Shown piece after piece: positions 52,544 through 61,426 of a DNA stretch of 64,000 nt. The notes under the pieces are model-generated. The model saw only the letters and a list, made by a program, of their open reading frames with translations, ran no database searches and was not told the origin of the DNA. Positions within the stretch are counted from its first letter, which is position 1. The number at the start of each line of letters is the position of its first letter. The translations under genes and the position numbers were made by a program. This DNA comes from Arthrobacter pascens (lineage in GTDB: Bacteria > Actinomycetota > Actinomycetes > Actinomycetales > Micrococcaceae). The DNA lies in NCBI RefSeq assembly GCF_030816475.1, contig NZ_JAUSXF010000001.1, positions 620,001-684,000 of the forward strand. Direction: 5' to 3'.

Positions 52544-53164
52544 TCAAGACTTCGCGTGCAGCCCGTCGAACGCGATGGTGATGACGTCGTCGGCCAGCTT
52601 TTCGGGGGAGAGGGAACCTCCGGGCTTGTACCACTCGACGATGGAGTTGATGGTGCCGAACAGCAGCCGGGTGACCGTACGGGGGTCGATGTCCTGGCGC
52701 AGGGAGCCTTCATCGCGGGCTGCGGAAATCAGGCCGGCCACCTTGTGGTCGAACGCGCGCCGCCGTTCCAGCGCGTTCCGCTCAATCTCCGTGTTGCCGC
52801 GGAGCCGGAGCAGCAACGTGACGAACGGCAGCCGGTCCACCAGTACTGCCACGGTCTGCCGCAGGACAAACTCGAGCCGTGCGTCTGCCGCGCCGGAGGT
52901 GGCCTCCGGCTGCTCCAGGATGGCCTCCAGGCCGCCCAGGGCATGGTCCAGAGCCAGCTTCAGGAGGTCGCCCTTCGACGGGACATGGTGGTAGATCGCA
53001 GACTTCGAAATGCCCAGGTTCTCGGCCAGGATGCCCATGGACGTGGCGTCGTAGCCATGCCGGTTGAAGACGTCGACAGCGATCAGCAGCACCGACTGCT
53101 GGTCGTAGCCGGGGCGGCCGCGTTTGGTCGGTGTTGTGCTGGACATTTCGCTGGTGCTGGGCAT
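52544..53164 (-). CDS. paaR: TetR-family repressor of the phenylacetate genes (PaaR-like)
   Basis: A 206-residue TetR regulator. N-terminal helix-turn-helix: VFNRHGYDATSMGILAENLG followed by ISKSAIYHHVPSKGDLLKLA. The C-terminal ligand domain is typical in length. It lies directly downstream of paaK on the same strand, with a PaaR-like half-site 17 bp before its start, so it probably regulates itself and the other sites in the window. In related bacteria PaaR is released by phenylacetyl-CoA. The name is by context and operator pattern, not by sequence identity. Confidence 0.78.
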   Translation of the reverse strand: MPSTSEMSSTTPTKRGRPGYDQQSVLLIAVDVFNRHGYDATSMGILAENLGISKSAIYHHVPSKGDLLKLALDHALGGLEAILEQPEATSGAADARLEFVLRQTVAVLVDRLPFVTLLLRLRGNTEIERNALERRRAFDHKVAGLISAARDEGSLRQDIDPRTVTRLLFGTINSIVEWYKPGGSLSPEKLADDVITIAFDGLHAKS

Positions 53165-53181
53165 AGTGGCAAGTTTCTCAC

Positions 53182-53195
53182 GAACGGTCGGTCAG
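53182..53195. promoter_or_regulatory. PaaR-like operator (site 3), degenerate, before the TetR gene
   Basis: GAACGGTCGGTCAG keeps the GA-N-CG-NN-CG-N-TC core of sites 1 and 2, but the outer TTAC/GTAA arms are lost. It is 17 bp upstream of the TetR ATG and downstream of paaK, an expected location for weak autoregulation. Confidence 0.5.
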
Positions 53196-53216
53196 GCTCC
53201 GCAGGCTCGGTGGAGG

Positions 53217-54581
53217 CTACGCCTTGGGCCGCAGGTCGTAAATCCGGCGCAGCTTGCCGTTGGACCGTTCCAGCGAGCCCGGTTCCACCACGTCCACCTC
53301 GCACGAGGAACCCACATGGATCTTGATCTGTTCCTTCAAGGTGCGTGCCGCCGTCGAACTCTGCTCGGGCGTCAGGGCGTCCCGGCGTTCGATCCGGACG
53401 ATGAGCTGGTCCATCCGCTGGCCCTCGGGGCGGGTGAGTTCCAGCTGGAAATGCGGGCTGAGCTCGGGGATGCGGAGGGCGATTTCCTCGATCTGGGACG
53501 GGAAGAGGTTCACTCCGCGCAGGATGATCATGTCATCGCTGCGCCCCGTGATGCGGCCCATCCGCCGATGTGCCGGGCGGGCGGTCCCTGGCAGCAGGCG
53601 GGTGAGGTCCTTGGTGCGGTAGCGAATGATCGGCAGCGCTTCTTTCGTCAGTGAGGTGAAGACCAGTTCGCCGTGCTCACCGTCGCGCAGCACGTTCTCC
53701 TTGCCCACCACCGGGTTGAAGGCATCGATGATTTCGGGACTGAAGTGGTCCTCCCAGATGTGGCTGCCGTCCTGCGTCTCCACTGCCTCGCCCGCGACGC
53801 CGGGGCCCATCACCTCGGAGAGCCCGTAGATGTCGCACGCCTTGATGTCGAGGGTGACTTCGAGCTCGTGCCGCATCTCCTCGGTCCATGGCTCCGCGCC
53901 CAGCACCGCGTACTTCAGTGACGTGGAGGTCGGGTCGATGCCCATGTGCGCCATGGCATCGGCGATCGTGAGTAGGTACGTGGGGGTGCAGAGGATAGCG
54001 TCGGGCTGGAAGTCCTGAATGAGCTGGATCTGGCGTTCGGTCTGCCCTCCGGACATGGGAATAACGGTGCAGCCCAATGCTTCGGCGCCTGCGTGTGCGC
54101 CCAGGCCACCGGTGAACAAGCCGTAGCCGTACGCGTTGTGGACCTTCATTCCCGGCCGCACACCGGAGGCCCGGAGTGATCGGGCAACCAGCTTGGCCCA
54201 GTCGGCCAGGTCCTGCTTCGTGTAGCCGACGACGGTGGGCCGGCCGGTGGTGCCTGAGCTGGCATGGACGCGGGCTACTTCGGTCTGCGGCACGGCGAAC
54301 ATCCCGAACGGGTATTCGGCGCGCAGATCGTCCTTGGTAGTGAACGGGAAGTTGCCAAGATCGTCGAGTTCGCGGAGGTCCGCTGGATGGATTCCGGCGT
54401 CGTCGAACTTGCGTTTGTACAACGGCACCCGGTCGTAGGCATAAGCTACGGTGTGCTGCAGGCGGCTAAGCTGCAGGGCCTCGAGTTCATCGCGGGAGAT
54501 GGTTTCCTCGCGGTCCAGTCCCGGGTCGCTTGCCTTGGCGGGCGGCGGGGTTACGGGGGTTTCAGGGGTGTGGAGGGTCAT
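53217..54581 (-). CDS. paaK: Phenylacetate-CoA ligase PaaK
   Basis: A 454-residue ANL-family ligase. The nucleotide P-loop is VHASSGTTGRPTVVGYTKQD; the other signatures are CDIYGLSEVMGPGVAGE and RYRTKDLTRLLPG, with the hinge GRSDDMIILRGVNLFPSQIE. It converts phenylacetate to phenylacetyl-CoA, the pathway entry step and inducer. Size and C terminus (IYDLRPKA) match PaaK. It starts 6 bp after the thioesterase stop and 52 bp before the TetR gene. Confidence 0.92.
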   Translation of the reverse strand: MTLHTPETPVTPPPAKASDPGLDREETISRDELEALQLSRLQHTVAYAYDRVPLYKRKFDDAGIHPADLRELDDLGNFPFTTKDDLRAEYPFGMFAVPQTEVARVHASSGTTGRPTVVGYTKQDLADWAKLVARSLRASGVRPGMKVHNAYGYGLFTGGLGAHAGAEALGCTVIPMSGGQTERQIQLIQDFQPDAILCTPTYLLTIADAMAHMGIDPTSTSLKYAVLGAEPWTEEMRHELEVTLDIKACDIYGLSEVMGPGVAGEAVETQDGSHIWEDHFSPEIIDAFNPVVGKENVLRDGEHGELVFTSLTKEALPIIRYRTKDLTRLLPGTARPAHRRMGRITGRSDDMIILRGVNLFPSQIEEIALRIPELSPHFQLELTRPEGQRMDQLIVRIERRDALTPEQSSTAARTLKEQIKIHVGSSCEVDVVEPGSLERSNGKLRRIYDLRPKA

Positions 54582-54587
54582 GGCTTC

Positions 54588-55049
54588 CTACTTCTTGGGG
54601 ATGGTCCGGCTGCGTCCGCGGAACTCTGCGATGAGTTCGCCCGGATTCTGGGAATTGGGCTGGGCGTCGGGGTCGGCGGCGAAAATCTGGATGTCATAAA
54701 GGCCGCTGCGTCCTGCACTGGTGCGGCGGTCGGCGACGGCGGTGATCACCTGGCCGCGGTAGGCAGGTTTGAGGAAGTTGATGTCGACGCCGGCGGCCAC
54801 GGTGATGGTGTCTTCCTCGCCGGGTGCCGGGTTGACCGGATTGCACGCCAGGGCGAAAGCGGAGTCGGCGAAAGCGAAGATCATTCCGCCGTGGGCCATG
54901 CCGAAGCCGTTGAGCATTTCCTGCCGCAACTTCATCCGGATGGTGGCGTGACCGTCACTGAGGGCGAGGACCTGGATGCCCATCCATTCGGAGGCGTAGT
55001 CGTTTTCCAGGATCGGGTGCGATGCCCCGGAAAGGATTGCTTCAGCCAT
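54588..55049 (-). CDS. paaI: Hydroxyphenylacetyl-CoA thioesterase PaaI
   Basis: A 153-residue hotdog thioesterase of the PaaI (phenylacetate) branch: GFGMAHGGMIFAFADSAFAL with the catalytic Asp, and VAAGVDINFLKPAYRGQVIT. It clears dead-end CoA esters formed in phenylacetate degradation. GGAGGCAATGACGC before the ATG is a good ribosome site. It is first in the transcript paaI-paaK(-paaR), headed by operator site 4. It is distinct in sequence from the thioesterase at 47651. Confidence 0.87.
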   Translation of the reverse strand: MAEAILSGASHPILENDYASEWMGIQVLALSDGHATIRMKLRQEMLNGFGMAHGGMIFAFADSAFALACNPVNPAPGEEDTITVAAGVDINFLKPAYRGQVITAVADRRTSAGRSGLYDIQIFAADPDAQPNSQNPGELIAEFRGRSRTIPKK

Positions 55050-55071
55050 GCGTCATTGCCTCCAGCTTTAT

Positions 55072-55117
55072 TTACCGAATGTTCATTAGGTAATCCCATG
55101 CAGGGGGTCGCTGTCAA
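55072..55117 (-). promoter_or_regulatory. paaI-paaK promoter with PaaR-like operator (site 4)
   Basis: On the minus strand TTGACA (55112-55117) is a consensus -35. The 22-bp palindrome 55072-55093 (arms TTACC-N-AATG and CATT-N-GGTAA) covers the place of the -10. Its outer TTAC/GTAA arms equal sites 1 and 2, while the core CG pairs have changed symmetrically to TG/CA. The start of paaI lies 23 bp away. Confidence 0.65.
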
Positions 55118-55194
55118 GGCTTGGAGGTTCGAAAGGGCCGCCAGGACCCATGGGCCACCGCCGGCCAGGGGTCCACTTGGACCCCCGGCTGCGG

Positions 55195-57321
55195 TCAGCT
55201 TTGTGCGCTGACGGTGACCTGGCAGGCGGCCGTGGCGTTGCCGTTGACGCCCAGCGTCAGCACGTGGCTCCAGGCGCCGGTGTCGGAAGCCGGGACGGGG
55301 AGGGTCTGAGCGGCGCCTGGCTGAAGCGCTCCCTGACCGGCGTCCGAGGACGGGGCTGTGACTGTGGAGTCCGCCGTCGCCGTTCCGAGGGCAGTCCAGC
55401 GGTACTCGAGACCGTCGCAGCCTGTGGCTGCCGGGGTGAGGGAGATTGAATGTGCGGCCGTGCCGTTGACCAGCAGCTGCGTCGGCGCAGACAGCGGGCC
55501 TGCTGTCGTCGCCCACGCCGAGGGTGTCTGAGCGCTTGGACCTTCCGTCCGCCGGTCCTGGTCGGTAAGCAGTGCCACCGCCCCCTGCAGGCCGTGGCCG
55601 GGAGTGACAGGCAGGTAGGACCGGATGGCGGTTGCGAAGGCAATGGCATCGGATTCCGGGATCACGAGGTGGATGACGTGCAGATCGGCCAGTTCCCCCT
55701 TAACTCCTGCGTCCAGGGGCTGGGAGGACCTGATCCACCGCTGGGCGGCGGGCGAGTCAAGGAACTCGTTTATAGCCTGCAGGTTGCGGTGCCCGTCAGC
55801 CAGGTCGGGGACCCACTGCCGGGAGGTCAGCACAGTACGCCCGTCGTCGCCGATGAGGCCGCTCCAGGGCTGCGCATCCCGCAGATCCACCTGTGGAAGC
55901 TGGTATATGTCCGGAAGCGGGTAACCTGCCTGCTGGACGTAGGCCTGGTAAAGGATGCTCGAGTTCAACGAGCCGGATGCGGTCGCAACCACCAAGGGCC
56001 CGTTGGTTTGGGACAGGGGCCGGACGGTCTTGGCAATGTTGACGAGGTTGTCGAAGTTCTCCTGGACGAACGGCTGGGTGACATTCGGGGACATTCCGCC
56101 CGGCAGTTCCGAGGCTACGGACCGCGGTGCCGCCAGGAACGATATTGGCGCGAACATGAACACAAACAGGGCCGCGGCCAGCCCCAGGGCGACAAGTTGG
56201 CGGGCATGCTGGCGCAAGCGGGGCACCATGCGCACCAGCCCGGCGAGGCCCAGCGTCATCAGCAGGGGCCAGACGTGCACCTGGTGGATGATGCCGCCCT
56301 GCCTCTGGACGACCGCCCATAGGAGCTCGGAGACGGCCAGGAAGGCGGAGACAAAGACGGCGTTGCGCGTGACCGTGGGCGATGTCCTGCGGACAATGAC
56401 CACCACAAGCGACACGATGGCCGCGACGGCGACCGCAAGCCCCACGATGCCTCCGGCGTAGGACAGGTTGCTGGCGAGCGCATCCGCCACCGAAATCTGG
56501 AAGCTGATGTAGAACAGGGAGTTATCACGCCCGAAGATGGACGACACAGTCCCGGGGGTGAGGATGGTGATACCCCCGATGGCGACAGCCAGGCCAAGAA
56601 GCACCCGCAGGCTCAGCACTTCCTTCAGCAGCTTCAGCCATCGCTCCGGCGGGCGCCGGTACCGAATGGCGGCAACTGCATAGGCGATGAGATAGCAGCC
56701 GATCACGGCGGCGAGGTCAAAGAGGAAGTTCTTCTTGACCAGAAGCGCGATCGCACCCACCACCAGTGCCCAGAACAGCGTAGAGCGCTGCATCGGACGG
56801 GAGACCAGGATCCAGATCGCCGCCAGGATGAAGGACATCCCGATCAGGTCGGGCACTCCCTGCACGCACACAAGGAACGCCACAGGGTTGAGTCCCGCCA
56901 CCAGGACCATCCACGGTGAGACCCGCAGTCCGAAGATGCGGCAGGCGATTTTTGTCGTGAACACGGTCAGCGGCAGCAGGCCGAGCAGGCCCATGGCGAC
57001 CTCGTACGGCACGCGGAGGTTGAGGAGTCCGGGCGGCAGCACCGCCAGCGGCAGTGACCAGTACGGCGGGTATTCAGTCAGCGATTGCGCCGTCAGCCAG
57101 TCGTACAGCGCGTGCGGTCCGCGGCGAAGCGCCGAGGACGCGCCCATTGAGACTTCCTGAAAGCCCCGGGGATCGTAGAAGTAGATGCGGTGCTCGCCGG
57201 CGACATAAACGGCGAGGATGCCCAGGATGGCAGCCAGAGGAAGGACCCAGGTGAGCAGAAATGCGCGGTCCGGCAGTCTCCAGGCGACGGCGCTCCAGGC
57301 GATAGGGCGCCCCGTCCGCAT
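55195..57321 (-). CDS. Large polytopic membrane protein, GT-C glycosyltransferase-like
   Basis: A 708-residue protein with about ten to twelve transmembrane segments in the first 430 residues, then a large outer domain. An aspartate loop after the first helix (EHRIYFYDPRGFQE) and the overall layout resemble GT-C polyprenyl-phosphate-dependent glycosyltransferases, but no family motif is certain. The C-terminal domain is Ser/Thr/Ala-rich and ends in a beta-type segment (TGAWSHVLTLGVNGNATAAC). ATG at 57321 has GAGGAAAATATC just upstream; two earlier starts are possible. It is divergent from pta, 261 bp apart. Confidence 0.6.
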   Translation of the reverse strand: MRTGRPIAWSAVAWRLPDRAFLLTWVLPLAAILGILAVYVAGEHRIYFYDPRGFQEVSMGASSALRRGPHALYDWLTAQSLTEYPPYWSLPLAVLPPGLLNLRVPYEVAMGLLGLLPLTVFTTKIACRIFGLRVSPWMVLVAGLNPVAFLVCVQGVPDLIGMSFILAAIWILVSRPMQRSTLFWALVVGAIALLVKKNFLFDLAAVIGCYLIAYAVAAIRYRRPPERWLKLLKEVLSLRVLLGLAVAIGGITILTPGTVSSIFGRDNSLFYISFQISVADALASNLSYAGGIVGLAVAVAAIVSLVVVIVRRTSPTVTRNAVFVSAFLAVSELLWAVVQRQGGIIHQVHVWPLLMTLGLAGLVRMVPRLRQHARQLVALGLAAALFVFMFAPISFLAAPRSVASELPGGMSPNVTQPFVQENFDNLVNIAKTVRPLSQTNGPLVVATASGSLNSSILYQAYVQQAGYPLPDIYQLPQVDLRDAQPWSGLIGDDGRTVLTSRQWVPDLADGHRNLQAINEFLDSPAAQRWIRSSQPLDAGVKGELADLHVIHLVIPESDAIAFATAIRSYLPVTPGHGLQGAVALLTDQDRRTEGPSAQTPSAWATTAGPLSAPTQLLVNGTAAHSISLTPAATGCDGLEYRWTALGTATADSTVTAPSSDAGQGALQPGAAQTLPVPASDTGAWSHVLTLGVNGNATAACQVTVSAQS

Positions 57322-57582
57322 GATATTTTCCTCGCGCGTCATTCCTCGCGTCCGCCTTCCCCAACGATACCGACCTTCGGGGGTCGGCTGCCCCGCGGAG
57401 CAGGGACCCACGCATTGACGTGGTCGAGCTTATCCTCGAACGGGTGAGCCGAAAAATCCGGTAACCTGCGGCACATTCACATTGTGGCCCGCCCCACCGG
57501 TCACGCCGCCCAACGAAAGCCGCACCCGGCCGGGAAGTGACAGGATGGGGAGACCGGCACCAAGCACAGCAAAGGGCGGACC

Positions 57583-59697
57583 ATGGCTAAAGGCATTTAC
57601 GTCAGCGCAACCACCCCGGGCTCAGGCAAATCGCTTGTGGCACTGGGCCTGGCAGACACCCTGCACCGGCATGCCGACCGAATCGGCTTCTTCAAGCCCG
57701 TGGTGCTCGGCCCCGACGTGGCCGATGACCCCATGGTGGCGCTCATGAAAGCACGCTTCGCGCTCGACGACGGCCGCTGCCGTGCCGGCCTGACCTTCGC
57801 CGAGGTGCGCTCATTGCTCGCTGAAGGAAAGCGGGCCGAGATTGATGCCCGGTGCGTGGAGATCTTTGCCGAGATGGGCCGGCTCTGCGACGTCGTGATC
57901 GTGGAGGGGACTGACCTCACCGGCCAGGACGCCGCCGTCGAGTTTGACCTCAACGCCCGGCTGGCCAACAACCTGGCCGCCCCTGTTGTGGCAGTGGTAA
58001 GCGCGAAGGGGCGTACCGTTGCCGAGGCAGCGGCCGCCGTCGAAGTGGCCCGCAAGGAACTGGCCGCGGAGAAGTGCGCGCTGCTGGCGATCATGGTGAA
58101 CCGCGCCGACCCCGCCGATGTGGAGGCTATCGCGGCGGAGGTGAAACCGGGTGCCTCCGGCCGGCCCGTCTACGTACTGCCGGAGCTGGAGGAGATTGCC
58201 CGGCCCACCACGGGGGAGGTAGCCAATGCCCTTGGCGTGCGCCAGATCGCCGGACGCGCGGACATGGAACGTGACGTGCGGGACATCAAGGTGGCCGCCA
58301 TGAATGTGGGCAACTTCCTGCATGTGTTGAACGAGGGGGCCCTGGTGATTGTCCCGGGGGACCGTGCGGACGTGATGGTGGCATGCCTGGCGTCGTCGTT
58401 CTCCCCCGAATTCCCGGTGCCGTCGGCGCTGATCCTGACCGGCGGCCTGGCGCCTGACGCCAACATTTATCCGCTCCTGGCGCAGGCACCTTTTCCTGTG
58501 TTCGCCTCCAGCGAGGACACCTACACCACTGCACGCAAGGTCTCCGAGGTGCGGAGCGAGATCTGGTCCGGGCACCGGCGCAAGGTGGCATCAGCGCTCG
58601 GCCTGTGGTCCAGGCGCGTGGACGAGGCCGAACTCGTGGAGCGCCTGCACCTGCCGCGGGCTGAGCGCATGACGCCCCTGAGGTTCCTGCATGATCTCAT
58701 CGAACGTGCGCGGTCCCAGCGCCGACACGTGGTGCTGCCTGAAGGCACCGACGTCCGGATCCTCAGGGCGGCCGAGATTCTGCAGCGCCGCGATGTCTGC
58801 GACCTCACCCTCCTGGGCCACGAGTCGGAGGTCCGCGAAGCCGCTGCGGCCCGGGGCATCGACCTGTCCGGGATCAACATCGTGGACCCGGCAACGTCCG
58901 GCCTGCGCCAGGCTTTCGCGGAGAAGTATGCAGAGCTGCGGGCGCATAAGGGCGTGGACCTGGCCAAGGCGCTGGAGATCATGCAGGACGGCAGCTACTT
59001 CGGCACCATGATGGTGCAGCTGGGGGTGGTGGACGGGATGGTGTCCGGCGCCGCGCACACCACCGCGCATACCATCCGTCCGGCGCTGGAGTTTGTGAAG
59101 ACCCGCGACGGCGTAAAGATTGTGTCCTCGGTGTTCCTCATGCTGATGCCGGACCGGGTGCTCGTGTACGGCGACTGTGCAGTGAACCCTGACCCGAATG
59201 CTGAGCAGCTGGCGGACATTGCCCTGGCCTCGGCGGAAACGGCGATTCAGTTCGGCGTGGAACCGCGGGTGGCCATGTTGTCCTATTCAACCGGCGGGTC
59301 CGGCTCGGGGGAGGCCGTGGACAAAGTGCGGCAGGCCACCGAACTCGTCCGCCGGCTCCGGCCCGATCTCGCCGTCGAAGGCCCCATCCAGTACGACGCC
59401 GCCGTGGACGCTTCCATTGCCCGATCCAAAATGCCCGGTTCGACTGTCGCCGGGCAGGCGACGGTATTCATCTTCCCGGACCTGAACACCGGCAACAACA
59501 CCTACAAGGCAGTGCAGCAGAGCTCCGGAGCCGTCGCCGTCGGACCTGTGCTGCAGGGGCTGAGGAAGCCTGTCAACGATCTCTCCCGCGGCTGCACGGT
59601 GGAGGACATCGTGAACACCGTGGCCATCACGGCCATCCAGGCGCAGGCGCCGGTACCGACTCAAGCGGTGACGACGGCCCGGGCCCCAGCTCTCTAG
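57583..59697 (+). CDS. pta: Phosphate acetyltransferase Pta (long form)
   Basis: A 704-residue enzyme interconverting acetyl-CoA and acetyl phosphate. The N-terminal 200 residues are BioD-like (KGIYVSATTPGSGKSLVALG), then a DRTGG-type regulatory domain, then the catalytic PTA_PTB domain (MVSGAAHTTAHTIRPALEFV, SYSTGGSGSGEAVDK, ARSKMPGSTVAGQATVFIFP). Length fits the E. coli-type three-domain Pta. Paired with ackA 550 bp downstream for acetate overflow or uptake; a repeat element and a small minus-strand gene sit between the two. Confidence 0.93.
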   Translation: MAKGIYVSATTPGSGKSLVALGLADTLHRHADRIGFFKPVVLGPDVADDPMVALMKARFALDDGRCRAGLTFAEVRSLLAEGKRAEIDARCVEIFAEMGRLCDVVIVEGTDLTGQDAAVEFDLNARLANNLAAPVVAVVSAKGRTVAEAAAAVEVARKELAAEKCALLAIMVNRADPADVEAIAAEVKPGASGRPVYVLPELEEIARPTTGEVANALGVRQIAGRADMERDVRDIKVAAMNVGNFLHVLNEGALVIVPGDRADVMVACLASSFSPEFPVPSALILTGGLAPDANIYPLLAQAPFPVFASSEDTYTTARKVSEVRSEIWSGHRRKVASALGLWSRRVDEAELVERLHLPRAERMTPLRFLHDLIERARSQRRHVVLPEGTDVRILRAAEILQRRDVCDLTLLGHESEVREAAAARGIDLSGINIVDPATSGLRQAFAEKYAELRAHKGVDLAKALEIMQDGSYFGTMMVQLGVVDGMVSGAAHTTAHTIRPALEFVKTRDGVKIVSSVFLMLMPDRVLVYGDCAVNPDPNAEQLADIALASAETAIQFGVEPRVAMLSYSTGGSGSGEAVDKVRQATELVRRLRPDLAVEGPIQYDAAVDASIARSKMPGSTVAGQATVFIFPDLNTGNNTYKAVQQSSGAVAVGPVLQGLRKPVNDLSRGCTVEDIVNTVAITAIQAQAPVPTQAVTTARAPAL

Positions 59698-59715
59698 ATC
59701 CGCCCTCGCACACCG

Positions 59716-59778
59716 CAACGCGGGGTCACTCCGCGCCCAATCCGGGGCCAGCATTGGGCGCGGAGTGACCCCGCGTTG
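59716..59778. repeat. Palindromic repeat, copy 3 (perfect 26-bp arms)
   Basis: Arms 59716-59741 and 59753-59778 are perfect inverted repeats over 26 bp with an 11-nt loop. The outer 15 bp (CAACGCGGGGTCACT) match copies 1 and 2; the inner 11 bp CCGCGCCCAAT are unique but fully self-complementary. It lies 18 bp after the pta stop and 13 bp from the end of a convergent gene. Confidence 0.9.
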
Positions 59779-59791
59779 GGTTGTGGAGTGG

Positions 59792-60115
59792 TCAGCTGTT
59801 GTCCGGCTTGGCCAGGCTCTCCGGGTCCTCCTGCTTGGCCGGCTCATCGGAGAGGCCCTGCGGGGTCAGATCCAGGTCTTCGGTGTTCTCCGGTGCCTGC
59901 GGGGCTTCGCCGGTTTCCTCGGCTTTCATGTGGCCGGTGTCGTCCAGCGCGGGGTTGGCACCCTCCACCACGGTGGGATCCTTGGCGCCGGACTTGGTGC
60001 CGGCCCCCGACCCGGTGCCGGCGTCAGTGTCCGCCTTCGCGTTGAGGGGCGCCGTGCTGCTGGATCCGGTGTTGGTGGGGTCGTTCTCGTCGATCGAAGC
60101 GGGCTCGTTCGTCAT
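59792..60115 (-). CDS. Small acidic disordered protein between pta and ackA
   Basis: A 107-residue protein starting MTNEPASIDENDPTNTGSSS, rich in Asp, Glu, Thr, Gly and Ala with no hydrophobic core, so probably disordered. GAGAGGACATTCAC lies before the ATG. The frame stays open upstream through the antisense of ackA, but only these codons are likely translated. Function unknown; it runs against pta/ackA, ending 13 bp from the palindromic repeat. Confidence 0.6.
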   Translation of the reverse strand: MTNEPASIDENDPTNTGSSSTAPLNAKADTDAGTGSGAGTKSGAKDPTVVEGANPALDDTGHMKAEETGEAPQAPENTEDLDLTPQGLSDEPAKQEDPESLAKPDNS

Positions 60116-60253
60116 GTGAATGTCCTCTCGGGCGTGGTCCAGCCTGTCTGCCGACTCTAGGCACAGCCGGCTCCCTTCCGCAAGGAAAGTCCCTGCCCGC
60201 CGCGGCGCATATAGTGGGGTTTGAACCGCAGCAGCAAGGCTTAGGAGGCCCCC

Positions 60254-61420
60254 ATGCTTGTGCTCGTCATCAATTCCGGATCGTCCTCGCTCAAGTACCA
60301 GGTGCGTGATGTCGCCGCAGGCAGTGTGCTGACCGAGGGCTTGATCGAAAAGATCGGCATGGGCAACGGCGGTGACGGGGATGGCGAGATTGAAGGCCCG
60401 CGGGACCACGCGGAGGCGCTGGAACAGGTGGATGCAGCCATCCACGCGGAACTCGGGGACCTTGAACTGGCGGCGGTGGGGCACCGCGTCGTGCATGGCG
60501 GCGAGCGGTTTGCCGAGCCGGTCCTGATCGACAATGAAATCACCCGCGCCATCGAGCGGCTTAACCCGCTGGCGCCGCTGCACAACCCCGCAAATGTCCT
60601 GGGTATCCGGGCCATCACCAGGAAGTGGCCGGAGCTGCCGCAGGTGGCAGTCTTCGACACCGCCTTCCACCGCACGCTGCCCGAGCACGCCTGGCGCTAC
60701 GCCGTGCCGGATGAGCTCTACACCAGCTACGGGATCCGCCGCTACGGCTTCCACGGCACCTCGCACGAATACGTGACACACCGCGCAGCCGCGCTGCTGG
60801 GCCTTTCGCTGGAAGCGTTCGACGGCGTGATCGCCCACCTCGGGAACGGCGCCTCCATCACGGCCGTTCGGGGCGGCCACTCCGTGGACACGTCCATGGG
60901 CTTCACTCCGCTGGAGGGCCTCGTGATGGGCACCCGCTCCGGCGACCTGGACCCGTCCATCCTGGTGTTCCTGGGCCGGGCCGGCTGGACCCCTGAGGAC
61001 ATCGACTCCATGCTCAACCGCGAATCCGGCCTGAAGGGGCTGGCCGGCAACAACGACATGCGCTCGGTAGTGGAAGCCGCCGAGGCCGGAGACGCCAAAG
61101 CCTCGCTGGCGCTCGCCGTGGCCTCCTACCGGCTGGCGAAGTACATCGGCGGGTACCACGTGGCCGTCGGCGGGGCCAAGGCACTGGTCTTCACCGCGGG
61201 CATTGGCGAGAACTCCTCCCAGTTCCGCACCATGGTCGCGGACCGGCTGGGAGCGCTGGGCATAGAGGTCGACGCCGGCCTGAACAGTGAGCGGTCGGCG
61301 GAACCCAGGGTTATTTCCACCCCGGACTCCCGCATTCCCGTCCTGGTGGTGCCCACCGACGAAGAGCAGGCCATCGCGGAGGCAACAGCCGCCGTCGTCC
61401 ATTCATCGGTTGCTCCCTAG
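60254..61420 (+). CDS. ackA: Acetate kinase AckA
   Basis: A 388-residue kinase with all ASKHA acetate-kinase motifs: LVINSGSSSLKYQ, HRVVHGGERF, VFDTAFHRTLP, RYGFHGTSHEYVT, AHLGNGASITAVRGG, GFTPLEGLVMGTRSGDLDP and FTAGIGENS. It makes acetyl phosphate or ATP plus acetate with Pta. AGGAGG six bases upstream of the ATG is a strong ribosome site. The acetyltransferase gene follows 6 bp later and is probably co-transcribed. Confidence 0.95.
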   Translation: MLVLVINSGSSSLKYQVRDVAAGSVLTEGLIEKIGMGNGGDGDGEIEGPRDHAEALEQVDAAIHAELGDLELAAVGHRVVHGGERFAEPVLIDNEITRAIERLNPLAPLHNPANVLGIRAITRKWPELPQVAVFDTAFHRTLPEHAWRYAVPDELYTSYGIRRYGFHGTSHEYVTHRAAALLGLSLEAFDGVIAHLGNGASITAVRGGHSVDTSMGFTPLEGLVMGTRSGDLDPSILVFLGRAGWTPEDIDSMLNRESGLKGLAGNNDMRSVVEAAEAGDAKASLALAVASYRLAKYIGGYHVAVGGAKALVFTAGIGENSSQFRTMVADRLGALGIEVDAGLNSERSAEPRVISTPDSRIPVLVVPTDEEQAIAEATAAVVHSSVAP

Positions 61421-61426
61421 CGGACC

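Noticed and set aside
60116..61402. Minus-strand extension of the small acidic protein across ackA
   Set aside because: Antisense of ackA; only the last 107 codons have their own ribosome site and independent location.
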